Below, piece after piece: positions 26,012-37,414 of a DNA stretch of 64,000 nt. Origin of the DNA: Rotaria sordida (taxonomy: Eukaryota > Rotifera > Eurotatoria > Philodinida > Philodinidae). The stretch lies in the NCBI GenBank assembly GCA_905250125.1, contig CAJNOL010001263.1:1-64000 (forward strand), written 5' to 3'. The position numbers and the translations under genes are program-made. Under the pieces are notes generated by a model that saw only the letters and a list, made by a program, of their open reading frames with translations, ran no database searches and was not told where the DNA came from. Each line of letters starts with the position of its first letter. The stretch's first letter is position 1.

Positions 26012-27693
26012 AGCATCCCTCTGATCTACAAATAATGTAAACATGATAGCGGTTCTATAGTTTTGACCAGGTAAAAATCAACGAATTTTGATTGACATTT
26101 GTTTTCGCCAGCTTAGCTAAAGTGTGGAGAGAAACTGATTCCATATTTGAAGAGAGCACACTCAAATACATGTAGATCACATCGACTTTTCTTTTCTAGA
26201 AAGTCTACAGTGATCGAGAGTGAGCAAACAAATGCATTCAAATAAGTGGTTTTACAATTTTTGGCCAGTACTATATCATATATGTGTGATTATGACAGTA
26301 TATGTAGCAGTAAATGGGTTTTATTGTTTATTGTAAAATTATACATAAGTATTTATTTGTAATATTTTTGGAATTAAATACATAATGTTAAAATTAAAAT
26401 AACATGTCATTGAGAGTAGAGATGGTGCTCATGTAGTACAACGTATTTTAGATGATATATAACATCATCTGTAACTCTGGTATATGATTACTATATCGGA
26501 TTAAGCCAAAAACTAAACAACAATACAAAAATCTTTCATAAAAGTAACATCAATAAAAAAAGAAAAAGAAAACGAATTTTGGTAGATATCATTTTTTCAA
26601 TTCAAATCTGACGGTAAGCCTTGCGTTATAAACGCTTATATATTACAAAATAAAATTCATCTTTTGATTGTTTAGTTGAAATTCTTATTCTCGGTGTATT
26701 ATGTTTAAACTGGATTATATAGTACCAAATGTCTATATTTTTTCAATCTGGAAATAGACAAAGAGTGTTATATCATTAAAGTCGAATTGTTTTGTACTAT
26801 TAAACATGTACCAATTAATATTTGTATCTGCATTGGTGCAGAACCGACTCGATAGCTCTATTAGTTTAAGTCTCTGTAGGTTTTTTCTTTTCTTATATTA
26901 GTCAAACCGGTCAATCGATGTGAGAAATATTCTAGTAAAGCAGTGCTTAGTAGAAAAAATTCAATAGGAATTGTGAGGTAAATTTCTGTTTTCTTTAAAT
27001 GAAAATTTTATTTCGCCATCTATGTTAATTAATAACTATATTAATATTCAGAAATTTTCTTGGAACACAATTTGCAGCTATTAAAACAAATGCACTATTA
27101 ATTCAACATTGAAATATATCATAAAATTTCGAATTAATACTTCCATTCTGACGAAAATATCCAGATGTTTTTGAACTGAAACGAAATCAAACATCTTCTT
27201 ATTATTTGTTCTTCATACTGAGTTCTAAATGAAATTTTATACAATGACAATTTGAATATTTCCATTATTTTATCATAAATGAGAACGAAAAAAAAAATAA
27301 ACACAACATGAGAAAAATAATTATGCAAATGTTGACCTACCTTTGAGTTTTAGTTTATCATTACTCATGATGTTAAACAAAAATCACTCAACCGTATCGT
27401 CAGAATGATATTGCACATATTCATGTTGGAAATTTGTTCGTTACGTTATTTTGACAATTTTTCTTCTGATGCAAATAAATAGAGTAACGACAGTTAAATT
27501 GTAAACAAATCACATAGTTATTTACGCATTTTTTTCTCCAATATGTACACTAACTTATGTAATTCAGAGTATTGTCAGGACTTAAAAAACTTATCAAGGC
27601 TCCTGACGTTCAATCATACTTTGAATGCAAAAGTTCAGATCACATTGATGAATCACAACTTTTTCGTATATGTGGATATCTATTACCTAGTAC

Positions 27694-27738
27694 AGGGTGT
27701 GAACGTGGGTGAAGAGAGACGATTTATACCTACACCCA
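27694..27738. repeat. TGTGGG-type hairpin element, short diverged copy
   Basis: Left arm AGGGTGTGAACGTGGGTG, loop AAGAGAGACGATTT (nearly the loop of the copy at 11.35 kb), right arm ACCTACACCC. Confidence 0.55.
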
Positions 27739-28362
27739 AAGCTACTTTTCAACAACTAAATTCACATTGTCTCGTTCTCTTAGTTCAGGCCATATCTGTT
27801 GTACAAATTCATAAATCATATTCTTTCGCTTCAATCTTTTCAGATGTTGAACTTCTGCTAAAACTTGTTTTATCTCTCAATATTTTCTATCATGATGATC
27901 TATTCGTTGTGACAAGTAATGGCAGGGCCCAGAATATGATATAACTTCATACAATTCTAGATAGTTCTCTCGAATTCAGTTTTGAAGACAAGGCAAATCT
28001 TTAGATACCTGACAGAAACCGTAGTTTTGTTGGATAACAATAAAACTAGGAGCATTGGACTGCACTTGATAGCTCTTAATGGTATCAATAATACGTATAT
28101 CGAGTTGCTTTGTGTATCGCCGAACATAATCTGGTGGTAAGCATAAGCATTGAATAATGTGTTATTGAATTGCTTGAGGAAGCATCTATACAGTTATCAT
28201 GACTTATGGGACACTGTCAATTAGTTAGCTTATTGTAAGTTTTGACTGAGTTCGGTTAGGTTCGATTCTAAAGAAACACGAACCGATTCCATCTCTGATG
28301 AATGTGCACTCACATCTACACCCAGGAACGGACTTTAGTGTTTATTAGTTTTTTTTTATGGA

Positions 28363-29070
28363 GAACGTTTCAATTCGTCACGTGACGAGTTGTTGAAGCA
28401 GCAAAAATCAGGGCTTTTGTAACACAGAAAATAGGGATAGCCGAAAAAAACAGGGGTATCGTAACGAATTTCACAAGGAGTTCGTAACAGTTGCAGAGTT
28501 TTCGCAACGAAACAAGAGGGATTTCGTAATGAAGTATGTGTTAGACAGGCTTCATTTACATACAAAAATTACATGAATTTCGTAACGAATTGCACAGGAC
28601 TGTCGTAACAGTTAAAATAGGATTTCTCACGATATATTTCAAAGGATGTAAGAGTATCAAATCAGGGCTGTTGTAACGAATTTTATAGAGAAGACATAAC
28701 CGTCCATTCAGAGTTGTCGTTCCATAAAAGTATAGTGTATTTGGGCTAGATGTACAGGGTTATCGTAACGAAAGATCAGGGCTGTCGTAACCAATCGTCT
28801 TGTCCCAGTATATTATCAGTCATATTTCTTCAGTAAAGTATAGTACGACAACCCTATAAAATTCATTAAGAAATGCCTGTAATTGAGGATGTGATGTTCT
28901 AAAATGGCACATATCAAAACACCGGTTACGATCACCCTGTAAAATTCGTTACGAAAGCCATGATTCTTGTCGGTACGAAACCTCTGTAATTGACTGAATC
29001 AGGGACTTCGTACTGTCCGTTCTTTATGAAAGCCAGGCAAAAAAAAAAACGTGACGAGTTGCAACGCTTC
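28363..29070. repeat. Inverted-repeat element filled with a TCGTAACGAATT motif
   Basis: The ends are inverted copies of the form GAACGTTTCAATTCGTCACG (28363-28382; right end 29050-29070). Inside are about 13 degenerate copies of CAGGG-(C/T)TGTCGTAACGAATT. They run in one orientation from 28409 to about 28795 (28409, 28450, 28485, 28512, 28576, 28600, 28665, 28755, 28777) and in the opposite orientation from about 28845 to 28995. Spacing is irregular (20-90 bp). The form suggests a foldback/MITE-like element with repeated subterminal boxes. Confidence 0.65.
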
Positions 29071-30000
29071 CTTTTTATGGACTCGCTTATAAATCAATAA
29101 AATCTCTGAAGACTCATTTGAAACTCCCTAGAAAATCCCTGTCGTAGCTTCCCGAAAACTCTCTAGGAGGTCTCTAGGATTTTTCCAAGAGAAGTGAACT
29201 AGAGTAAGCTTCTTTTTCAGGCAGATTGACAAAACAATAAAAGTTCAGATTTTCGGTAAAAGGAACATATTAAAAACAAGACAGTTTCATCGTCATATAT
29301 CATGACAACCGTCTATCTGCAAGATTTTCAATTATCCTTGTATAAGATCTTCTTCATCCCGTTCTGCTTTTAAAATATATATCAATCATGCAGTTATCTT
29401 GTAAATTTTACATAAACAAAACGCATTGAAAAAGTTTCAGAAGAGTTCAAGGACTTTTAAGACTTCACAATTGAAAACTGAGTTATTTCTTCTTCGGGGT
29501 GAAACTCATTATGATCAATGCGAAAGTATTAAGAAAACATGTTTTATCTCATATTTATTCATTACATTGATCGATTTATTTGATGTACATTCAAATAAGT
29601 ATTATAAATAACTGTTTTTTCTAGAATGAATAAGGACAAAGGTTACAATAAACTACGTAATTTAAGTCAATGATGAAAATGAACTTTGAAGTGTTATGAG
29701 AATAATATCCTTTTTCTAATATATAAATTTTTCTTATAAAAACCCTTAATATCGTTATATTATTAAAGCAAGTAAACATGATTATATACCGTTGAAATGA
29801 CAAAAAATACGATACTTATTTATTGATGCTCTTTATTTGAGTTATATACTATCATCATCACACATATTCACTAAATTTTAGTAGTTTTCAGAATGAAATG
29901 GTTAGATATTTATATACATATAACCATACTAAGTAAAGCTTAGATGCTCATTGAAATTAAAAATATAATCCATTTAATTATATATGAAATATATATAAAA

Positions 30001-30761
30001 CTACCACCAAAAACTAGGATAAGTTCGTTTAGGTGCCATATTATTAACAATTAACGCAACTAATAACACAGTACAAGCACCAGTAAGAGCAGGTATTAAA
30101 ATAAATTGAAAATTTGCCCAAGGTAAAATAGGATGAGCAGTAACAGCAATTAGAGCAGTTGCACCAGCTGGTGGATGAGTTGTTCCAGTCAGTTGCGTTA
30201 CTAAAATAGCTGTAGCAACTGCAACAGCACATCCAATTGACTTTTCAAATTGGTAAACTGCTAATCGTACTATACAACCGCATGTAGCTCCTATAAGATG
30301 ACCACCAATCAAATTTCGAGGTTGAGCTAATGGAGTATGTGGCGCACCAAATATAATTGCAGCAGAAGCACCAAATGAACCGATTAAAAATGATAGGTGA
30401 TGTCTATAGAACATAATGGTTTTATTCGATTGTTGTTAATGATAATGAGTACTTACCTATCAACTAATCTGAAATGAAGAAAGGCAACAGCTGCGATACC
30501 AAAAAATGCTCCAATAAAGCTCCAAATATATTCTTGCCACGGTAAACGTTTTGGTCGTTCTTCATGTAATCCACGAAACTTCATAAAATATATTTTAATC
30601 CATTTCCAACATTTATTAAATATCGATGACGATGTGATATTTGTTTCTTCAACATTTTCTATTTTAGCAAAAGCTTCAGGAGGTACTTCAATAAGATCAG
30701 GTGCTTTTTCATCATTGATATTAATAATAGAATTAGCCTGGACAGGAGAATCTGTTGACAT
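30001..30761 (-). CDS. HPP-family integral membrane protein
   Basis: Two exons, 30457-30761 and 30001-30403, with a 53-bp phase-2 intron; 235 residues. A hydrophilic N-terminal tail (1-75) is followed by four or five membrane segments. Diagnostic motifs: GSFGASA (110-116), QPRNLIGGH (129-137) and THPPAGATALIA, in which HPP is at 178-180. HPP proteins occur in bacteria, fungi, algae and plants; some plant members have been linked to chloroplast nitrite transport. The family is unusual in animals. The function in this organism is unknown; a small-anion transport role is possible. Both exons are in frame; no lesions. Confidence 0.87.
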
Positions 30762-31082
30762 CTTGTTTTTTAAATATTTGAATACACTATTGCTTGGTTT
30801 GTTGTTTTTCTTTTCTTTTATTTCGTTTTATGAAAATAATAATTTGATAAGGTCGAATGCACACGATTGTGATCAAGCCAGAATGAAGATGCGAAACATA
30901 AGCTTATATAAAATTGTTTTAGTGTGCCTCAATGTGCTATTTTACGCATACATTTATCATTTACGATTGTGAACAAATATAAATGAATCTTGCCTTTCTC
31001 AATGAAAAATAATATTTTTCAATGAAAAAACATATAACAATTTTTAATAATTATGGAATTTCTAATTATAAAATAATATCAT

Positions 31083-31324
31083 ACATATAATGAAGAATAA
31101 CATGAAAGACTAAATGTAAAAAAGGAAGAAGAAGAAACGAAAATGATAATTTTTACTATTTCTTCAATTGATGGATATTTCGAACAAACTCTTTGCTCAT
31201 CGACAGCATCGTTGAGTAGTATCATAATAGTTGTTAGACAAATTGAAGAAAATCAAAATTATCATTTTCGGTTCTTCTCCCTTTTTTTACATTCAGTCTT
31301 TCATGTTGTTCTTTATTATATATA
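31083..31324. mobile_element. Palindromic MITE, ~90-bp arms
   Basis: Arm 31083-31170 (ACATGAAAGACTAAATGTAA, AAACGAAAATGATAATTTT, TTTCTTCAATTG) is the reverse complement of 31238-31324. The interior contains GATGGATATTTCGAACAAAC. A partial second copy in opposite orientation is at 31945-32115. Confidence 0.65.
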
Positions 31325-31887
31325 CAGAGTGTCCCATAAATAACACCCCGATAAGAAATTTAAATATCTTCGTCAGATGTCGACCAAACGAGCTGAAATT
31401 TTTACCAGTAATAGAGGTATATTCAAAGTTTATATCCATAAAGGCATGCCTAGAGAGACTCTTTGTTAAGTATCACTATTCACCTCAACAAAAAAAATTT
31501 ACTTTTTCACAGATAGGAAAAAAGACAATATACTTAACAAAAGGTCTCTCTAGGCATGTCTTTATGAATATAAAGCTTGCACATGCATCTATCATTGATA
31601 AAAAGATCAGTTCGTTTGCTCGAGCTATAATGGAGATATTCAATTGTTTTTTCGGTAAAGTGAGTTTTTCTCCACTCGATATATTGTTTTTTTTCCTATC
31701 TGTGAAAAAGTAAAATTTTTTTGTTAAAGTGAATAGTGATACTTAACAAAAGGTCTCTCTAGGCATGTCTTTATGAATATAAAGCTTGCACATGTATCTA
31801 TCATTGATAAAAAGATCAGTTCGTTTGGTCGACATCTGGCAAAGATATTTAAATTTCTTATCGGGGTGTTATTTCTGGGACACCCTG
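31325..31887. mobile_element. Mariner-type non-autonomous element, CAG(A/G)GTGTCCCA ends
   Basis: The termini CAGAGTGTCCCATAAATAAC and its reverse complement (ending GGGACACCCTG at 31887) lie between TA dinucleotides (31323-31324, 31888-31889). The inverted repeats extend about 190 bp (31325-31517 with 31697-31887). An ~87-bp block (31534-31620) recurs in direct orientation at 31741-31828. No protein frame. Confidence 0.7.
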
Positions 31888-31944
31888 TATGATATTATTT
31901 TATAATTAAAATTACATAATGTATTAAAAATTGTTATATTATTT

Positions 31945-32115
31945 TTTCTCTAACAACTATTATGGTATTGCTCAACGGTGCTATCGATGAACAAAAAGTT
32001 TGCTCGAAATATCCATCAATTGAAGAAATAATTAAAATTATCATTTTTGTTTCTCCTTCTTCCTATTTTACATTTAGTCTTTCATGTTGTCGCTCTTTAT
32101 ATATATATGATATTA
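31945..32115. mobile_element. Partial inverted copy of the 31083-31324 MITE
   Basis: On the minus strand it reads ACATGAAAGACTAAATGTAA, GATGGATATTTCGAGCAAAC, CATAATAGTTGTTAGA in the same order as 31083-31240. The second arm is missing. Confidence 0.6.
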
Positions 32116-32220
32116 TTTTATAAAATAGTTAATTACTGAAACTTTTATTAAAACAGCTAAACTTTAATTCATTTCATAATTATAAGCTATATGAGAATAG
32201 ACTAACTTGTTTATCTTGTT

Positions 32221-32307
32221 TGGGGTGTGGATATTGGTGCAGGTTTGGGTTTGTGTGTGGGTGTGAATGCGATTCTTTTTTTCCCCACACCCACACCCAC
32301 ACCCTCC
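32221..32307. repeat. TGTGGG-type inverted hairpin element
   Basis: Left arm TGGGGTGTGGATATTGGTGC and following to about 32265 (including GTGTGTGGGTGTG), loop with GCGATTCTTTTTTTC, right arm CCCACACCCACACCCACACC (32284-32303). Confidence 0.82.
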
Positions 32308-32879
32308 CAAAAATAGACTTGTCTGTGTTTTTTCAATGAAAGTTTCATCTCATCTGAAGAGTTGCTGTTCATACGACCGGAAATATTTGAATATTGGTTA
32401 ACAGTCTTACGTTCCAACGAACTTCTTTGCACATTGTTTAATAAATATTGAATACGATCAATTCATATACAATCACATTTTTACAACATCTACCAATACA
32501 TATAGATTTCGAAACATTTCATTGAAAAAGTTTTATGACATCAGTTATTTTGCAATGAATAAAATCATTTCGTTAATTTCACTATTATTGCACTATGTTC
32601 ATGTTGTTACTACCATTGATCTGATTTCAAAAAAAGTATGATAGTAAGTTCCTTAGCGAAGAAATATCACTTTTATTTTCCTGTCTTTTCACAAATAAAT
32701 GCAAAGTGCTACTACTCTACTAGGTCGAAGTCTAAAATAATATTGTTCCAGCAGAGTATCGCCATCGTCATGATTTCGAATAGAATCAATAAGAAATTTT
32801 ATACCAAATGGAAGCCCGTATAAAATGGAATTTATCCATACCAACCAATAAAGGTTACAAAAATTATTTGCTGTCAAAT

Positions 32880-33685
32880 TTTGAAAAGTTCTAAAAATTC
32901 ATGAGTCACAGAACACATATCAAACAAGCTGTCATATAAACATTTTGAACATAGGAAAGTTATCAATCTAATAGCGAATGATGCCAGTAAATTTCAAGAA
33001 TTCTGTTTTTTCATGTATGCTCTACTGTTGACACCTATAGAACCCATCACGACATTTGTTTTAATTTGGTAGTACATTGGACTTCCGACAGTATTCGGTT
33101 ATGCAGTGTTTATTATAATAGTACTATTGCAAATCATATTTAGCAGACTATTTAGTCGATATCGAATGGTAAGAATGTCATGTGCAGATAAGCGTGTTCA
33201 AGCAATTAATGAGCTTGTGAATAGGTGTTAAATTATTAAAATGTACAATTGCGACGAAGCTATGGAAAAAACAAGTACGTCAAATACGTCTACATGAACT
33301 TTCTAGCCTTTACAAATCTAGTTTTTTGCGAGTGCTAAATGTTGGTCTCTTCTTCGCAACTTTACCATTAATTTCTCTTGCAACATTCAGTAGAAATTGG
33401 CTCATGGGTCAAACTTTGTAGCCAGCAAATATTTTTCCGGTACTAACCTTGTTCTCTATAGTTCGGTCTACTGTAACGATTACGATGGTATATGCGTTAG
33501 AAAAATTAAGTGAAGCACGTGTTTCTGCTAGAAGAATCGATCAATTTATGCAATTAGATGTTATGTTCAATAAATGTGAAAAAATACAATTCAGATCTGG
33601 AAATTTTGCAATTATAATAGAAAATGCATCATTCTCGTGGAAACATTCACCTTGTTTGTTTAATCTCAATCTCAGAATTAATTGA
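32880..33685 (+). pseudogene. ABCC-type ABC transporter fragment
   Basis: Protein-like sequence corresponds to the first membrane domain of ABCC (MRP) transporters: KVLKIHES, GKVINLIANDASKFQEF, YIGLPTVFGYAVF, KRVQAINELVN, then KQVRQIRLHELSSLYKSSFL, PVLTLFSIVRSTVTI, LSEARVSARRIDQFM. It ends at IENASFSWK, the start of nucleotide-binding domain 1, before a Walker A motif. In-frame stops occur near 33069 (TAG), 33230 (TAA) and 33419 (TAG), and a frameshift in an A-run near 33274. No upstream or downstream exons are visible. A dead partial copy. Confidence 0.8.
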
Positions 33686-34954
33686 CTATTAATTACTTTT
33701 TTTGAAACATCAGATGATTCTATTACAACAATTCTTAATCCTATGATTCCTTTAAAATACTTTATGAAATTAGTTATTTGGAGCTCGTTATTTTCCATTG
33801 GAAGACATTTCAGACATATCAAAAATATGTTTAAAAGAATTCGATGGTTTAATTAAATGAAAAAATTTACTCAATGATTATTTTATTAAATCTATTAATC
33901 ATGGTGAATATTTAGTTGTTTAAGATATATTTAATTCTTTTGTTTTTGTGTGAGTAAGTAAACGAGAGATCGAATGTTCAATTTATTTTTGTGATTTTAT
34001 TTTAATCAGCAAATGTAATTTAATGAAAGATCTAGTCAAACAATAAAAAATAAGATATCGATAAATTCTGCAATATTTATTGGTGATATTTTATTTTAGC
34101 ATCATTGAATAGATGTCGCCAAGGCTTTTATAAAATATTGCTTCTCATATTTCTCGATTGAGTACAATGAAGAAAATTCGATGATACTATTTTATTGATT
34201 TTCGTCGAAAAATGGTATCAACTTTTAGAATATTCTTGTTTCATTGTTTTTTTGTATGTTAGATTATGATTTTATCACCTCATATCAAACTATTTTCTTA
34301 TGACTGTTTCAAGATTTTTTTCGGAAAAAATAGGTTTTCCGACGTATCTTTTGACGCACTCTGAATATTCTCATTGATTAGCTCTCAATTCACAGTGTGA
34401 TAATAGAACCTGTTAATACTCAACGAAAGTTGAGAAGCTTATTATGCCAAAAATGTTGTGAAAATGGCCGTAACAGGAACAATACTGTGTAAATGATTAT
34501 TTCTCAGTATGACAACTAAAATATATAATGCTCTGTAACATATATTAGATATTTTCAGGTTGCGAAGAGTAATATTGGTGTGAATGTGGTAGCAACACTG
34601 GTTTTGCCTAGAGATAGATTTCAATTCTAACTGATACTCAGGATCGCATATTTTATAAATTATCAAATTACTTTTGAATTCAGATTTTGTACATCAGGTA
34701 GATCTTATTGAGATATGAAAGTCCCAAAAGGATACATTTCTTGAAATCTAGTGTTATACTGCAAGTAAAGTCTATAATATGGAGTATTTATTACTAAACT
34801 AAAACTATTAGACTACAAATAGTCAATCTTTTCGCCCAACAGTTCACACATCTCCATTGTAAGAAAAACTTATTTTAATTTTCTGTTTTATTTTATTTTA
34901 TTTTGTATACAAAATTATTACAAAAAAATGGAGTAAAAAAAAAATTCAACATAT
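33686..34954. other. Intergenic, nothing recognised
   Basis: AT-rich with no exon-like coding sequence, hairpin or inverted-repeat element that I can support. Confidence 0.5.
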
Positions 34955-36424
34955 CTAATTCTTGTTTTTCTTCTTCGTTGCATGGATTTCTATTGTATAT
35001 TTTGTTCGAACAATAAAATAATCGTCTTTAACTGTAATAGCATTTTTTAATTCACGTTCATATTCAACAGCTGTTTTGAATTTAAGATTACCTATTTGAA
35101 ATAAACGTATTCCACATGAATTAATTAGAAGCCATTCATTATTTAACAATGGTGATAATTCACAATCACCATGTAATATTGGTATTATTGTTTCCCATAT
35201 TTGAGAAAGATTATTTGAATTACGAATTTCAAAATGCCATTGATTATTTTTTAGATTTAATATAGTCATACCTAATTGATTCGTATTTGGATGTGAACGT
35301 ATACACCATATACCTTCATATGTAGCACATGTTTGTGGGGGCATCCAACGATTAATTAATCTACATGAAGATTTTTCTAAGATATATTCATCAATAACTG
35401 TTCCACTACCTAATCAATAAGAAAACAAAAAAAGTTTTGAATAATTAATTAAATTTTGTTTTCGATTGATACTATTAAACTTGACTATGAATGAGTAATA
35501 TTGTCAAGAGAAATGATGAAACTTTTGTTGAATATAGAAATATCAAAATTATTTTGATTTGCATCTAGAGGATTTGATTATAAATGTATATATGTAGGTT
35601 TTTATTTCAGAGTGTTGTATTCAAAACCTTTTTCTTTCGAAGAAACAGTTTGCGATTCTGAAAAACTGTCTCGATCTACGATTTCGTTTTTGAAAGCCAA
35701 TCTATTCGTTTTGTATTCTATGAATACATATAAAATCTGCATAAGTCCTATTAATTGATAATACAATATTTCTGCTTAGACATTCAAAAAATGCTGTATT
35801 GGTTGTTAACAACATTGAAAACATTTTGCTTTGAAGAAAACAGAAGAGACATGAATAATTTTCTATGATTACAGGACTAACATTCCATGCATCAATGATA
35901 TAACAAAAAAATTTCCTTGTCGATCTTTCTTCTGTTGTTTGTCTTTTAAATTTAGTAACATATTTCGAATTCTTTCTACCTGAATAAGTAATGTATACTG
36001 TTGTACCAACACATGTACACCGCCAAAATACACTATTATTATCGTATGGTTTAATTGTACTGTATGATATTATTTTAAATCGATATTCAGTATTAATTGT
36101 TGTTGTAGAAGGACTAGCTATAGATTGTGGATTAAATGTAAATAAAGCATTTTGTGTTAAAAAAATAAATAAACCAAGTTCTGAACACCAAACAATATCT
36201 CGAAGTAAACCTTCATGCCATGGAATATGTTTTGGTTCAAATTTTGGTAGTGTACGAATTTCTAATGTTGTTGAACCATTTTGAAGAATTAATAAATTGT
36301 CATTTGCACATAATGTATTACCATTTTTTAAATGTGATACATAAATTGGTAATTTCAATTCATTTAGTTTAAGTTCATCATCATTGTCATTTGATTGTTT
36401 ATCTGAAGATTTCTTTTTACTCAT
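34955..36424 (-). CDS. Uncharacterised protein, beta-propeller-like pattern
   Basis: Two exons: 35980-36424 and 34955-35409, phase-1 intron of 570 bp; 299 residues. The N terminus is charged and low-complexity (MSKKKSSDKQSNDNDDELK). The rest alternates short beta-type strands with Trp- and Gly-rich turns (NGNTLCANDNLLILQ, HEGLLRDIVWCSELGLFIF, VFWRCTCVGTTVYITYSG), as in divergent WD40/propeller folds; no canonical GH-WD pairs. The C terminus is KKKNKN. Splicing removes a stretch that is itself open for about 92 codons past the donor (to the TAG at 35702), so unspliced mRNA could encode a different 240-residue form. Function not recognised; the fold is inferred from pattern only. Confidence 0.65.
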
Positions 36425-37414
36425 TTCTAAAAATGAATTATGAACAATAGAATCTTAGAGTTAATCATTATTAATATATGTAGTAAAATATATGTCAATA
36501 ACAAAACTTTCGATTTCTTTATTTGATATTAAAATTTTTCGTAATAAATATGTTTAGTAATGAACACGTAATTAAAAATCTTTCTTTTTTTTTTGTCATG
36601 AGCATCTACTCCTTTACCCTGTTGATGTAAAAAATGTTTAAATACATTTTATGAAATTCAAGTGTTTGCAAGCAAAATGTTTTTTTATTGATTTCATTTT
36701 TATTCATTCATACAAACAAAGAAATTGAAAAAAAAAATTGTTTCGTTTTCAATATATATATTCGATATGTAAATTTCTTTTGATGAAATCAAAAAAATAA
36801 TTACAACGAAATATTTATCGAAATAAAGGCAAGAAAAAAAAATGAATTTAATTGCCATAATAGTAAATGTGCGAACCTTTTTTTTTCTCATTTGATGATG
36901 CAAAAATACATCGAATATAAATGTGTCTTCTTGTGTAGAAACGAAAAAAAAACCCTATTAAAGGTGTTCGTAGGCGTCATCGTCGTTGTCGTGGCGGCTG
37001 TACATATGTATATTTGACAAAAGAAGGACAACGTGTGACTGAAAACTAAAAGAAAGACGAAAAAAGAAAATTCTTATTTATTGCGACGATAGATTAAAGA
37101 TCAGCATAATATAATTCACTATATCGATCTGTGATTATTGCTCAGTCAATGATTTTATTTCTTTTCTCAGCATTTTGTTAACTTGATATATGTATTTCAT
37201 GCACTATACACAAAACCAATAACAATCGACGAAACAATTTCGTTTGTTCTGTTTCAAGCACGTATTTGACGGGTTTTTTTTTTCTTCGTTACTTATATTA
37301 CTTTCTTTACTTGATTCATTTTCATTCAATCATCCGTGTGACGAACAATAGTTTACTACACACACATGTACCAATATAAATAAAAACAAAAAAATCTGAT
37401 CTACTACTATATTA
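36425..37414. other. Divergent intergenic region upstream of the Quaking-like gene
   Basis: AT-rich, no coding sequence recognised. It should contain the promoters and 5' leaders of both flanking genes. Confidence 0.5.

Larger units (their letters stand above)
25588..30000. other. Intergenic, repeat-bearing
   Basis: It contains hairpins at 25908 and 27694, a half-copy near 28300-28325, and the inverted-repeat element 28363-29070. The stretches 26.0-27.6 and 29.1-30.0 kb show nothing I can name. Confidence 0.55.
30762..32879. other. Intergenic, nested palindromic elements
   Basis: Mostly occupied by the inverted-repeat elements at 31083-32115 and the hairpin at 32221 (listed separately). No coding sequence supported. 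Confidence 0.55.

Noticed and set aside
28250..28275. GGTTCGATTCT resembling a tRNA B box
   Set aside because: No matching A box, acceptor stem or anticodon arm could be folded at the right distance.
28363..29070. Irregular direct repeats resembling a CRISPR array
   Set aside because: Repeats are degenerate, change orientation, have irregular spacing and lie in intron-bearing eukaryotic DNA without cas genes.
32689..32877. Minus-strand open stretch beside the ABCC fragment
   Set aside because: Looks partly protein-like but matches nothing I recognise and has no splice-linked partner.
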